The position numbers and the translations under genes are program-made. A stretch of 64,000 bases of DNA from positions 32,901,501 to 32,965,500 of the forward strand of contig NC_090997.1 of NCBI RefSeq assembly GCF_041146395.1, given 5' to 3'. Shown here in pieces: positions 36,276 to 48,560 of this stretch. The DNA comes from Eulemur rufifrons (Eukaryota; Chordata; Mammalia; Primates; Lemuridae). A model generated the notes under the pieces. It saw only the letters and a list, made by a program, of their open reading frames with translations, did not search any database and was not told the origin of the DNA. Position 1 is the first letter of the stretch, and every line of letters starts with the position of its first letter.

Positions 36276-39019
36276 AGGAGCAACAATTTATAGTGTCATA
36301 TTGCAAAAATCAAAGTAAACTTATGATCTTCAAAAAAATATCTATTCCAGCTTTGTATGAAAGGGGTCAAGAAGGGCAACAATGTGTTTGCCCATTGCTG
36401 ACACAAGAATCCACACAGCCCTGTGTACAGGTTTGGTCTCTTATACTCCCCTTCAGAGAGAAACACCAGCGTTGCTAAGGAAGTAGCTGATTCCATATCT
36501 TGGGCAATGGAAAATTCAAAGTGAGCAAAGAACATCTTATTGTTGCTGGAAAGCAAGGAATCTTTTCAAAGATGTTGGTGGGGGGATAGGTCTTAAGAAT
36601 AAAAGGGCAGTTTAATAAGGCTTCTTTTGACTAAGCTGTGACAATCTGTTTAGAATTACTGGCAATAAGTGATTTTTTAATCCTTGAGAATTCAAGAAAA
36701 GACAATATAAAGGGCACAGTATCTCAATACAAAAGAAAGGAAAATATAATGGTATGTGTTTGGTTTATTGTTTTTAATTAGGAAATATTTAATATATGGA
36801 TATCTTGGTTTTGTTATTCAATTTATATTTATAAAGTATAGATATGCACTTTCATTTTGTGTAAGTAGGAAGTGAGTGAGTCAAATAGACTTGAGAAATG
36901 TAGCAACTGGACCAAGAATTTCTGGTACTAGTGAGTACACCGAACAACCGGGTAGAATAGGGTCCCACACAAATCAGAAGGGATGGTTCATATAATAATC
37001 AAGTAGAAAGGAATCAACATTGGGTGTACTGAGATAATGAATTAAATAACAAACCATGTAAGAATCAGTAACTGGGCAAGCTCTATGCCTTATCTGTTAG
37101 AAGATGAAACCTCAATGGATTTTCTAATAATATCATATATCAAAGCATATGTGATAATGCTAGCAGACCAGGTCTGCACAGTATGGGATGAGTTGTAACA
37201 CACTGGCCATGTAAGACTTGAAAACATACACAAGAAAGTGTGAGATAACAGGTTGCACAAAACTTAGGTGAAAGAATGAAGTTAAAAAGTCTTAGTGACC
37301 TAAAATGCGAAATTTAACTCTAAAAACAAAATAGACAACACACAGATGACTAGCAATTCACATGTGACTCACTTTAAGAGATTTTTTGCCTCAGCCAAAG
37401 AGAAATTGATTGGTTATCCAAATCCTGGAACCTCAACTAATCTGAGATGTTAATTAGAGGTGAGGGAAGCAAGTTGAATTAAAAAAAAAAAAAGTTGTAA
37501 TAAATGTAAGTATACAAACAATAATGAGAAAACCATAAAATAATGAAGAAACAGTGAGGAAAAATAAGCACAGAGTCTTAATTTTTACAAAACAGATGTA
37601 AGTGTAGAAATAAATTTTATACTTATTGCATTTCTACACATTTTGTCTGTTGTTTTTGGAATTTAAAAATACTCAAAAGAATTAGTTATAGTAGATTTAT
37701 AATTATTATTTAAATCATTTAAGAGATGTTATTACAATTAAGACTTTAATCAATGTTTAACTGTTTGAGGAAATTTAATTTCCATAGTTTTGGTAATTAG
37801 TTATAAGTTTAATAAATTGGACATAAAATAAAATAAAAATGATGGTAAGCATTCCTTTCAAAGTACAGAAATCCCTCCTGGATATTAACTAATCTAATCA
37901 TTAAGTCAATACAATCCTTAATTTAAACCAATAGTTTAATTCTAACACTGGGGAAATAGGATGACTAGAAGCACAGTAGTGGTTACAGCACCTATAATTA
38001 GCCTGGTATCACAGTGAGGCCTCAGGTGGGTGTTTGGGAGGGGGAGGGGAGAGTGGAGAGAGGATTAGAGGCGTTGTGATTTCCCCCATTGTTGTTCGGA
38101 GTCGATGAGAAGTGGTTTGGGAGGGCAGCTTCTCTTTCATAAAAAATCCTTGCCAGCCTCTTCCTGAAGATGTGTAACGATGAGTTGAGGCTTGTTACCT
38201 TTCCATGTGTTCATTTATTTCTTGGTTCTCATTTTCCCAAAGTGGATCGTGGCTCTTATGGGGCTGGACTATGTACAGGCTGGACTGGGATGAGAGGTGA
38301 AGACTCAGGCTCAGCCAGGCTCAGCCACGCCCAGACACCTTGCTCTGGGGCAGAGCTGTGTGACAGGGTTTCAAGGAACATTCCTGCAGCCGCCCTGGAG
38401 TTTGCATGAGCGGCTTTTCAATTCAGATTCTAAATTTGATGCTCGATCTGTCATCCTGACTAACAGCATCATTACTCACTTTTCTGCCTTGGATTGCAAA
38501 GATTCTCAGCAGCTTGAATTGAGTAACAAGGAGATTCTTCCTGTTTCTTCACTATTTCAATAACCTTATTTTTATGGGAAAACCTTTAACCATTCTTTCC
38601 TGAGCCCTCTGAGAAAACAGGCAAATGCTTTTTTGTTCCTTATCTCCCCAGCCTTACTCCCACAGTTTGCACCTCGGAACTTGTCTCAGAATGTCAGTAG
38701 TTCTTTTCCCATAAAAAGGCTGAGTGGTCAAAAATTTTTGGAAACGATTAGATTAAACATTGTTAAAAATAGTTTCTGGTTGAGGGCAAAGAGTGGATCA
38801 ATAAACAAAATGTAAACAAAAAACAGTGAAGGTAAACAAGATCCATCATTTGCATGGTAGTGAACAAAGTGAAGCATACCTAAACTACCTCCTCTCCTCT
38901 CCATCAAACACGCAAACAAATAGAAACAGCCAAAAAATACCCACAGTGTAAGGTAGTAGAGAAACCTGGCTTCACAAGTGTCTTTATGACACCCCACCTG
39001 CCTGGCTAAACTAACAGTG
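36276..39019. other. Long unassigned segment; A run at 37480-37493
   Basis: 36900-37480 ends in a 13-base A run and could be a retrocopy, but no source is recognised. 37500-37850 is very AT-rich. 38140-38420 is GC-richer with overlapping frames (38170-38563) and no domain. 38560-39010 shows nothing specific. Confidence 0.4.
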
Positions 39020-39125
39020 CCTTGAAGGATTGTGTTGCGGTCTAAATGAAGTTAGTTACACCGCGTAAAATATCAAGTCCAGTGCCTGTTACATGGTAGA
39101 TGTTCAATAAATGGTTGCTGTTCTT
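39020..39125 (+). mobile_element. MIR SINE tail, sense
   Basis: TCTAAATGAAGTTAGTTACA, CCAGTGCCTGTTACATGGTA and GATGTTCAATAAATGGTTGC match the MIR 3' part. Confidence 0.7.
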
Positions 39126-39712
39126 GTGATTCTAATACAATCATAACCCCAGATGTTCCTTTTTGATATAATAAATGTCCTTAAAAATAAAATTTCCTGA
39201 AATTTGGACATTATAGAGCACAACCAGTGTCTCTAAATCTAGTTTGCTGAAATTAAAGTAATACAGTTGACAAATTCCCTGAAATGTCTAGGTGAGTCTC
39301 AATTTTAGACATTTACTGTAATTTGATTAAAGAAAAACCCTTAGTGAAGTTAGGATATGCCCAAGAGAGACTGTCCACTAAAAGGGCTTTTAAAGTGACC
39401 AGCTTTGGGGAAATACTGTACAGCACAGGTATGGACCCCACCAGGGCAGACTCCTCAGACCACTAAGAATTGACGGATCTCTCAGGGCTGCGCTGGGAGT
39501 GTGAGGGCTCAGAAAGACCCAAGCACAGAACTGAAAGAACAATGCATTTACAGTGAAAACAATGACTGCCAGATGGACTAGGGTACCAGATTCTTGCATT
39601 TCCTGACTGGTGCAGTCTTTCTCTGAAGTAAACATGATAGGAGGCTAAACCATATTCTGAAGTTCGTTTGATGAATGGAAGTCCCAAAAGGAAAGTGGCT
39701 CCTTGTTTGGTG
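39126..39712. other. Unassigned non-coding segment
   Basis: The minus frames at 39390-39635 and 39463-39789 overlap and lack signatures. Confidence 0.4.
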
Positions 39713-39890
39713 TCTGCCATGTGCCAGACGCTTTGCCAACAGTATTTCACTTTGTTTGCTTTGGAAACATTCTGCATTGTTTGTTCCATTTGAGCCCCAT
39801 TTTACCTAGGAGGAAGCTGAGAGGCAAAGTAAGTTAGTTATCAAAGATGACATTGCTAGTGAGGGGTGGAGCCAGTTTTTCAGGCCAAAA
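39713..39890 (-). mobile_element. MIR SINE, antisense
   Basis: TGCCATGTGCCAGACGCTTT, CCATTTTACCTAGGAGGAAG and GGTGGAGCCAGTTTTTCAGG are in reversed MIR order. Confidence 0.75.
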
Positions 39891-39979
39891 GCCTTGCAGT
39901 CTTGACAGCTGTGTCTCTCACATTCCACATCCAATCTTTCAAGATATCTTGTTTTCACTTCTTTTAAAATATATCCAGA

Positions 39980-40440
39980 ATATTACCTTATCTCTTTCTA
40001 CTTTCTCCTGTCTTCACTCAATTCCTGCCATCCTGGCACCCTTGAAATTTTTCAGACATGCCAGGAATGCTCCTATCTTTGAGCAGTTGCTCCAGCTATC
40101 CCCCGGCATGGAGCATCCTCCCAGATATCCATTTGCAAGCTCCCTTACCACCTTCAGGTCATTTCTCAAATATCACTTCTCAACGAAAATTCCTTGACCA
40201 TTCACATTAATACCACATCCTACCCTTCCTCCAGAGCCCTCTCAATCCCTTATATTCTGTTTCTTGTTTTAATTTTTCATAGTACTTCTTTAGTTTCTAA
40301 CGTACCATGTGATTTATTAGGCCTAATGCTTATTGCCTACTTGTTACTTAGAGCAAGGGTCTTTGTTTTGTTCACTGACATGCTCTAAGTGTCTAAGCAA
40401 AGTATTTGGCTCACAGTAGGTGCTAAGTAAATATTTGTAC
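39980..40440 (+). mobile_element. L2 LINE, 3' end, sense
   Basis: ATTCCTGCCATCCTGGCACC, CCAGGAATGCTCCTATCTTT, CACCTTCAGGTCATTTCTCA, CACTGACATGCTCTAAGTGT and CTCACAGTAGGTGCTAAGTA give the L2 ORF2 end and 3'UTR in order. The plus frame at 39847-40197 crosses it with L2-like order but stops. The end approaches the L2 tail (ATATTTGTAC). Confidence 0.88.
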
Positions 40441-41679
40441 AGGGAATGGAAGATAGTTCTGGCTGTGAAGCCTGTATAACCATCATCTCAATAAGAGAGA
40501 ATCCAACGAGTCAGATTCTCTGTTCGAAGACCCCCGACCCAGAGATTTCTTAGATGAATGATGCCAAAGTTTTCATTTCTAATTTTGTTTCCATAGCTGA
40601 TCAGTACCTTTTTGACAAATTCTTTACTTATATAAAGAGGAATCTTTTACCTGGTAACAGCCAATCTCAGCATACTGGAGCCAATGTCTTTAAGGTACTT
40701 TTGCAGACTTTTGTCTTCTATTAAGAATCATCTGAGATCTTAGTTTTTGAGGAGGGGCATAGTTCATGGCACCCTGAAACTGCCAATTAAACTGTTACTA
40801 TCTTAGTACCCATAAACCATTGAAATGTACCAAATTTCCAATGCTGTAATCAAACTAATGCTTTGTGACCCTAGAAATAGCATTAAATTTTTTGGTTAAA
40901 ATTTTTGTCCAGGTTTTTGGTTTGGTGAATATGCTTATTATGCACATTGGTGGCTGCTTTGTTTCCAGGGTCAATTCTCTTCTTTGCACATTTTGAGATA
41001 ATGAGACAACTACTGGTGCCCAAAGGCTCCAACCTACAAGAAAGTGGTTGTCTACTCCAACCAGCTGGCTCATCAAGTGAGGAAGCGGGGACAAGGGAAG
41101 AGGAGGATCTTCCTTGCTCCCTGACCCTGATGTTAATATAAATAAAGATCCCACTGTCTTTGCTCTGGGAGGCTAGAAGGGCAAATCCATTCAGAACTTT
41201 GACTAATCTCAGTATAACTAGCAGAAGATCTTCTTCAATTATGTTTTTATTTTTCCTATAGTCTGCTTTGAGATGAAAAGAAGCAAGTGTCAGGGGAAGC
41301 TGTTAGGAAATAGTGAAAATATCTAGGCAGTTTTAGTAGCTATCTGCTGCTTCTTTTTCCCTGCTCCGCATTCCTTCTCTTGGGTGAGAGCAGGAGGATG
41401 TCTACCGTGTTCTTCTCCCGCATGGGGGACAGAGGACGTGAGATGGCTGATCAGAGCATTCTCTTCTCCTGGACACAGAGATTGGTCCAACTGTGAGTGT
41501 ATAATCCAGGGAAATACAGCGTCCATTTGGCAGACTGGTAGGCATATTGTGGATTGAGGGGTATGTATGGCCTTCTCATTGGAATGCTGGTTGTAAGGAG
41601 GTTCTAAGGTTGGAAGTATAGGTAGACATCTTTTCTGATACATGCAAGAGACCTGCCTAGGAATTAAGCCATCACTGAG
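40441..41679. other. Unassigned non-coding segment
   Basis: The minus frames at 40855-41154 and 41323-41643 show no domain. No named repeat. Confidence 0.4.
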
Positions 41680-41885
41680 GAAAGTAAAACTCAGGGGGCA
41701 GAGGGAAAGAAAATGATATTATTTGAACTCCCAGATCTGGCTGTGGCCAAAACTTAGCCTCTTTCCTTGGACTTCCCAATTACAAAAGCCATAAAAATTT
41801 CTCCCCTCTCTCTTTGTTTTAAAAAGATAGTTTGTTTTGGGTTTTCTTTCACTTGTAACTTAGAGAGTCCTGACTAATAAAACAA
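41680..41885 (+). repeat. LTR-like 3' end, family unresolved
   Basis: CTCCCAGATCTGGCTGTGGC and TTTGTTTTGGGTTTTCTTTC end in AGAGAGTCCTGACTAATAAA, as old LTR-class repeats do. Confidence 0.45.
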
Positions 41886-42319
41886 TGTTCCACAATAGAA
41901 TCACCTCGATATCCTGCATGTTATTCAGTTACATATTTTATACATAAATCTAGAAGTTTATGTATAAAATAGTAACCTGATGCTCTGAAATAATAATGGA
42001 AAATCAATTATGTTTTAATTTCTTCTTTTTTGCCCTTCTCTCCTTTCCTCTACTCTCTTTCCTTCCTTTATTCCTACCCTCTCAGCCCGTCTTTATTCCA
42101 AAACATGTTAAAACTGACTGCATTCACTACATAAAAAGATAGAAAACATTACAAGCAAATATTCAGTGTCAATAGTTACAGCAACACATTTTCTGATTAT
42201 TCTTCAGTTTTCAAAAAAAATTAAATAAAGCAGAATTTTCATGTCCCAAATGCCCTGCTACCTGGTTAACAAATATCCGTAGCAAAAGGATAAGGTCTTT
42301 TTTTCCACTTTGCCATTTT
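41886..42319. other. Unassigned non-coding segment
   Basis: Pyrimidine-rich 42015-42085. Nothing else is seen. Confidence 0.4.
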
Positions 42320-42510
42320 CTAGTTGTGTTACCTGATCAAGTTTTTTTTTTTTAAACCTTTCTGAGACTTAGTTTCCTTATCTGTAAATGACAATTATGA
42401 TATCTACCTGGAATGCTCCCAATGAGTAATAATGTAATAAGACAATATATATAAATTGCTTGCTCCAGAGAGAAGACAATAAATGGTAGTTATTTTTATA
42501 TTAGCACTAT
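42320..42510 (+). mobile_element. MIR SINE, sense
   Basis: TTGTGTTACCTGATCAAG, a T run, ACTTAGTTTCCTTATCTGTA and GAATGCTCCCAATGAGTAAT follow MIR order; the T run at 42340-42352 is a local expansion. Confidence 0.75.
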
Positions 42511-43309
42511 CACATTGCTTTTGCCCACTATTTTTAGAATCAGGAAGGAGAATGACATAAAGAGGTATTCTTACTCAGTCATTAAGAATAGCTAAGGAAA
42601 ATAGGACATTGCTAAGCAAGCAAGAAAATTTGTGTCCCTGTTTCATGCCTACATTTGCAATAGTGTGAAATAGCTACAAAAATGAAGTTTCTTTTGTGGT
42701 AGCCTCTATGTTTTCTATCCTTATATCAATGATATCATATTTTTTCTCTCGTTTTAAAGATTCTATCCAAAAGATAAAACCAGTGAGGTGAATTGGCAGA
42801 AGTGATAAAGTCCTAAGGGAGAAAATGTTCCTTACTCATATGCAGATTAAGCATGCGTTTTCTATAACAGAGCAAACCAAGCTTTACTGGGTTAGCTGCA
42901 CATTTGACTGCAGATTCTGCCCCTGAAGCTAGATTTTTACCAACCACAATAATGGCACCTATTTCTGTTGCATCATTCCCAGTCAAAAAATATGCATATT
43001 TTCAATGGCCTGAAACTCCAAGTATACAAAGTATGCAGGCAGGAAGGGTAGGTAGGAGGATGTGAAGGAAGATTAAGAAGGAAACATGACATAACTCTTG
43101 TTTTATCAGCTTTTCTTAGGCAAAGCTCTTTTGGGTGTTTTGTTTTTTTTTTTCCTTGTAGTGACTGGTTAAATGTTCATGCTTATGGCAATGGAGATAC
43201 TTAAAATTAACTGAATATCTTAAAGTACAGAGTTTTTCATAACCACACAATATAGTCTTGAATTAATCTTCTACTTTTCTCATAATAGGTATCAGTACAA
43301 AAATAATGT
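42511..43309. other. Unassigned non-coding segment
   Basis: No named repeat or exon. Confidence 0.4.
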
Positions 43310-43535
43310 CTTACATTTGCAGTGTTCAAGGATTTACAAAGTGGTGCATGTGCTTTATCTCATTTTATCCTTCTAATAAAATAGTAATGGAGATAGAGTT
43401 TGTATGCATCTCAAGCTTTGCTTTAAAGTTGTAAAATTTGAGACTTAATGTGTTCAAATATTTTGCCAAAGGTCACAAAGCTAGTAAGTGACATACTTGG
43501 GATAGATTTCTGGGTCTATGGGCAGTGCCTTTTTT
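43310..43535 (-). mobile_element. MIR SINE, antisense
   Basis: GTGGTGCATGTGCTTTATCT, AAGGTCACAAAGCTAGTAAG and TGGGATAGATTTCTGGGTCT give reversed MIR order. Confidence 0.75.
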
Positions 43536-45199
43536 GCTATACTAGATTTCTAGGGTTATTTTGCTTGTTTGTTGCTCATTCAGCTATTTTATTTGTTTTA
43601 AAATGTTGAACTTGTATGTCTTCCTTGTGCTAAGAAAGTCTTATTTTTCAGGTGAATGCAGAACTCCTTTGTTTTCATTTGAGTAAAGAAGAGAGTCAAT
43701 TTATACTTTCCTACTGAATTTGGCTCCTACAAAATACTAATTCGACTCATCAGCTTTTAATAAGCAGACAGTGGCTATTTGGGAAGTTTGAATAGCTGGG
43801 TGATGGCACACTCACTCAACTCCCTTACCAACTAAACTCCTCACTTGGTTGTACATAGTGAGGGGATAAGACTGGTTAGCACATCCAGCACACTCTTGGG
43901 GCTTGTGTTTTACAGCAGCTGTGTGGGGGGAAATCCCATGAAAGCTTTCCTGTCCTAAATTACTGAAGATTGAGAAAGTGGGTGAGAGAGATATAAGTTC
44001 CACCTATGCATTACTTCTTTATCCACCTTTTCTTTTTTTCCCTACTGGTAGGGTAGTGATAAAAACTGGATAAGATACTGTCCTGAACTGGAAAGTCTGG
44101 AAAGAATAGTCTAGACTAAGGATGATGGATTGTAAACAGGGAAAGTGCTAACATTTTTCATAACCCAGGTTCTGTGCAATACTCCCCCCGTTGTACCTTG
44201 TCCCCTTCCTTTTTTTCTCACTCTTTTTTTTTTCCCGGTAAAGGTCTTTCTTTTTCATTTGCTATCCATATAATTTTTCTTTCTCTACCACAGAGTATCA
44301 TTAGCCATTACCCAAGAGTCAATTCAAGCTTCTATTTCCTCAGATCAAATGATCCAAGGAGCCTACAAACTCATTTGGAATAAGCGCTGGATATTCCACT
44401 ACATCTCAGCTCAACTGAGTGTGCTCTCCTCAGCTCCATGATTGTTAGCAGGGTTCATGTGGAAATCATAAGTCCCCAAAAACAAACGAAAATGAAAGAG
44501 CAGTGTGAGACTCAGTGAGGTGATTTACATTTGTATCACTGCAATTTCAGAAGAGGGAAGGGAGAGGATGAGGCAAAAGGAACATCTATTGTTATATCCG
44601 TGGTATATTCTCCAAAGGTGAAGATTAGAAAGCACTACCAAGTTACGACAAATTCATGTCATATCAAAATGGCTAAAATTCAAAGATGAAGTTGAGGAAA
44701 ATAAGGGATTAGGGAACTGCTGATAAGAAACAGAACTGGTTTCTATCAAGGAACATTCGCTGTCCCTAGATTTGTGGGCCTTGACAGCAAGTGCCTGGCA
44801 GGATTGCATAATTGTCATGGACCAGTGAATGCTAAGTATCTCTGTTCCTCTCTCTTTGAAATGTGAGTGATTGGTTGAAGATATTCTCCCCTTGTCTCAC
44901 TAATGTTTGTTGGATGTGTGGGGTGAAAATAACTACTTAGTTTAGAGATCCATAGTTTATGGAGAGCTCTTCCCAAATAATTGCACTTGAAATATTTTCA
45001 TCTAATAAGCCTCATTTGTATCAGAACTTCATGCAGGTTGCTACAGCCTAGACTTTAAGCCTTATGCAGTGATGGGATGAGATTTAGAGGGTCTTGGGAA
45101 TGGGTGAGTGAATTTTGTTTGTGGGAAAGATGTGAATCCATGGGGCCAAAAGAAGGTCTAGGATAGATTTTAATCAATTTTTAATCAGTAATAGCCACC
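43536..45199. other. Unassigned non-coding segment
   Basis: No named repeat or exon. Frames at 43812-44003 (-) and 44174-44383 (+) lack signatures. Confidence 0.4.
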
Positions 45200-45615
45200 A
45201 ATGAATAAATCCTCCCAGTATTCAGACACTTAAATATTCCCCTCCCATTTGGCTCTGAGATTGGCTGTGTGACTTCTGGCCAATGAGATACCAGCAAACA
45301 TGATGCAAACAGAGAACCAATAAGAGGTTGTCCATTGATGTGTGCACTCTTATAATACTACCTCTAGACCACCATGACATGATGGAGCCTGGATGGAAGA
45401 TCATTTAAAGAGATTGGGCCAGCAACTCCAGCTATCACAGCTGAGCCTATCCTTAGGTTCCCACCAACTGAATACAATCACATAAGTAAGCTCAGACCAG
45501 GGCAGTAGACAAATCCATCAGTAAACTCACAGGATCTTAAAAAAAAAATTGTTGTGGTTTAAATCACTATGTTTTAGGGTGATTAGTTAATCAGCAATAT
45601 GTAACTGAAATAATA
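45200..45615 (+). mobile_element. MLT1-type LTR (ERVL-MaLR), sense
   Basis: CCCATTTGGCTCTGAGATTG, GCTGTGTGACTTCTGGCCAA, AACATGATGCAAACAGAG, AGACCACCATGACATG and GATTAGTTAATCAGCAATAT follow the MLT1 LTR. It is more decayed than the copy at 18633-19178. No internal MaLR region adjoins. Confidence 0.75.
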
Positions 45616-45696
45616 TGCCATATTTAATTTTTAAAATTTTACTTAAAATGCACTTCAGGGAAGGAATTGTTATAGCTTGTCAGGAATGATATATTT

Positions 45697-45712
45697 TCCA
45701 ACTATATGTCTT
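45697..45712. repeat. Left target-site duplication of the Alu at 45713-46048
   Basis: TCCAACTATATGTCTT is repeated without change at 46049-46064. Confidence 0.95.
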
Positions 45713-46048
45713 TTTTTTTTTTTTTTTTTGTTGAGACAGCGTCTCACTTTGTTGCCAAGGCTAGAGTGAGTGCCGTGGCGTCAGCTTAGCTCACAGCAAC
45801 CTCAGACTCCTGGGCTTAAGCGATCCTACTGCCTCAGCCTCCCGAGTAGCTGGGACTACAGGCATGCGCCACTATGCCCGGCTAATTTTTTCTATATAGA
45901 TTTTTAGTTGTCCATATAATGTCTTTCTATTTTTTTAGTAGAGACGGGGTCTCGCTCAGGCTGGTCTCGAACTCCTGACCTTGAGCAATCCACCCGCCTC
46001 GGCCTCCCAGAGTGCTAGGATTACAGGCGTGAGCCACCGCGCCCGGCC
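45713..46048 (-). mobile_element. Alu SINE, lemur type, full length, antisense
   Basis: A T run (reversed A tail) opens it, then GAGACAGCGTCTCAC, GCTAGAGTGAGTGCCGTGGC, CTATATAGATTTTTAGTTGT and a CGCGCCCGGCC end. Perfect 16-bp direct repeats flank it, so insertion is relatively recent. Preserved CpGs support the same. It is the same subtype and orientation as the copy at 1673-2010. Confidence 0.97.
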
Positions 46049-46064
46049 TCCAACTATATGTCTT

Positions 46065-46739
46065 AAGCAAAAGGTATCACAAAGCTACATTTACGAATGG
46101 AACCTGGTAATTGTACAAAACTCTCATGAACTGTGTCAGTTTTGTAGATTTCAGGGATCTTGCCTTCTCGTGTTGAGTAACTCTACCTACTCTAAGAAAT
46201 CTGAGTTACAACTTAAAATGGAAAAGGAAAAACTCCCATAAGTTGCTTTATTGTTACCTCAGTTGTTTGGATTCTCTCTTTCGTCCCTGACGGTAGTCAC
46301 TATTATCACCCTGCATTATGGGGTTCAAGGATAACAACTGAAACTGATTAGATTCATGAAGATTTCTATAAAATGTATGGATAGCTTCTCTTTAATACAT
46401 TACTGAACTACATTCTTTGGAGAACAAAAATATTTTGGTGTCAAACCAATAGCAGGATGCATACCAAGGGAAATCATAGTCAGGGGAACAGTTAAGATCA
46501 TTTTAAGACATTTATATCACTTTATTTGGATTGAGATAAAACCAATGTTTACATTTATTGACTGTCTTCAACTAATTTTAAACTATTTGTGGCTCAATAA
46601 AATTTAAAACATACTTGTTTTTTCCCTGTCACAGTTTTGTAATATTTTTATTTTTAGGCAAACATCTCTTTATAATTCTCTAAATTAGTTGATTAGCATA
46701 TCCTTATTTATTGTTACTTAATTTCTTTTTAAAATTAAT
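46065..46739. other. Unassigned non-coding segment
   Basis: Nothing specific is seen between the Alu and the antisense L1. Confidence 0.4.
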
Positions 46740-48560
46740 TCTTTTTATCAAGGTAAAATATAAATATATAATTTACCATCTTTACCATTGTAAGTGTACA
46801 GTTCAGTGGTAATAAACAAATTTGTATTTTTTTTCCCCCTCTTTCTCCCCCCATTCCCTTTCCTGGACTCTACTAACCACCATTCTACTTTCTATCTTCA
46901 TAAGATACACTTTTGTAGCTTCCACATGTGAGTGAAAACATGCAACATTTGTTTTTCTGTGCTTGGCTTATTTCACTTAACATAATGTCCTCCAGTTCCA
47001 TCCATGCTGCTACAAATGACAGGATTTTATTCTTTTTTATGGCTGAATAATATTCCCATGTATATACATATACCACAATTTCTTTAACCATTCATTTCTT
47101 GATGGGCACTTAGGTTGATTCCATATCTTGGCTATTGTGAATAGTGCTACAATAAACATACGAGTGCAGTTATCATTTCAATATATTGAATTCCCTTCTT
47201 TTGGATATATATCCAGTAGTGAAATTGCTGCATCATATGGTAATTCTATTTTTAGCTTTTTGAGAAACCTCCATAATGTTCTCCATAACAGTTGTACTAA
47301 TTTAAATTGCCACCAACATTGTACAAATATTTCCCTTTTTCCACATCTTTACCAGTAGCTTTTATTGCCTGTCTTTTTGATACAAGCCATTTTAACTGGA
47401 GTGAGATGTTATCTCATTGTGATTTTGATTTGCATTTCTCTGATTATTAGTGATGTTGAGCATTTTTTTCTTATATCTGTTGACCATTTGTACGTCTTCT
47501 TTTGAAAAATGTTCAGATCTTTTGTCCATTTTTAATAGGATTATTTCGTTTTTTGCTATTGAGTTGTTTAGCTCCTGATGTATTCTGGTTATTAATCCCT
47601 TGTCAGATGGATAGTTTGCAAATATTTTCTCCCATTCTGCTGGTTGTCTCTTCACTTTGTTGATTGTTTCCTTTGCTATACAGAGGCTTTTGAGCTTGTA
47701 ATCTCAATTGTCTACTTTTGTTTTTGTTTCCTGTGCTTTTGAGGTCTTACACAAAATGTCTTTGCTAAGACCAATGTCCTGGAGTGTTTCCCAATGTTTT
47801 CTTCTAGTAGTTTTATACTTTCAGGTCTTAGATTTAAGTCTTTAATCCATTTTGGTTTTGTTTTTTGTGTATGGTGAGAGATGGTGGTCTAGTTTCATTC
47901 TTCTGCATTTGATTATCCAGTTTTCCTAGCACCGTGTATCGAAAAGACTGTCATTTCCCCATTATATTTTCTTGGAATCTCTGTCAAAGATGAGTTGGTT
48001 GTAAATGCATGGATTTATATCTGAGTTTTCTATTCTGTTCCATTGGTCTATGTGTCTGTTTTTGTGTCAGTACCATGCTGTTTTGATTACTTTAGCTTTG
48101 TAGTAAATTTTGAAGTCAGGTAGTGTGAAACTTATGGCTTTGTTCTTTTTGGTCATGATGGCTTTGACTATTCAGGGCTTTTGTGGTTTGTATAAAAGTT
48201 AGGATTTTTTTTCTATTTCTGTGAAGATTGTTTTTGGTATTTTTATAGAGATTGCATTGAATTTGTAAATTTCTTTGGATAGTATTGTCATGCTAACAAA
48301 ATTAATTCTTCCAATCTATGAACATGGAATATCTTTCAATTTTTTTGTGTCCTCTTCTATTTCTTTTATCAGAGTATTATAGTTTTCCTTGTACAGATTG
48401 TTTACTTCTTTGGTTAGATTGATTCCTTCTTTGGTTAGATTGATTATATTTTTGTAGCTAATGTAAATGAAATTGCTTGCTTTTTGATTTTTTTTTCAGA
48501 TTGTTAGCTGTTGGTGTATATAAATGCTACTGATTTTTTATGTTAATTTTCCAGATAGTC
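46740..48560 (-). mobile_element. L1 element, 3'UTR and ORF2 3' half, antisense
   Basis: The plus strand reads as reversed L1: ACAGTTCAGTGG (3'UTR), then TCCAGTTCCATCCATGCTGC, GGCTGAATAATATTCCCATG, GTTGATTCCATATCTTGGCT, TTTGATTTGCATTTCTCTGA, TTTTTGCTATTGAGTTGTTT, TTAATCCATTTTGGTTTTG and TGTTCCATTGGTCTATGTGT. Minus frames at 46885-47091 and 47392-47655 carry ORF2 C-terminal-like residues, e.g. YYSAIKKNKILSFVAAWMEL. A 24-bp unit near 48404-48450 is tandemly duplicated. Reverse transcriptase motifs are missing or broken, so the element is dead. Confidence 0.93.

Noticed and set aside
48404..48450. Tandem CTTCTTTGGTTAGATTGATT units as a regulatory repeat
   Set aside because: It is one short duplication inside antisense L1 ORF2 sequence.
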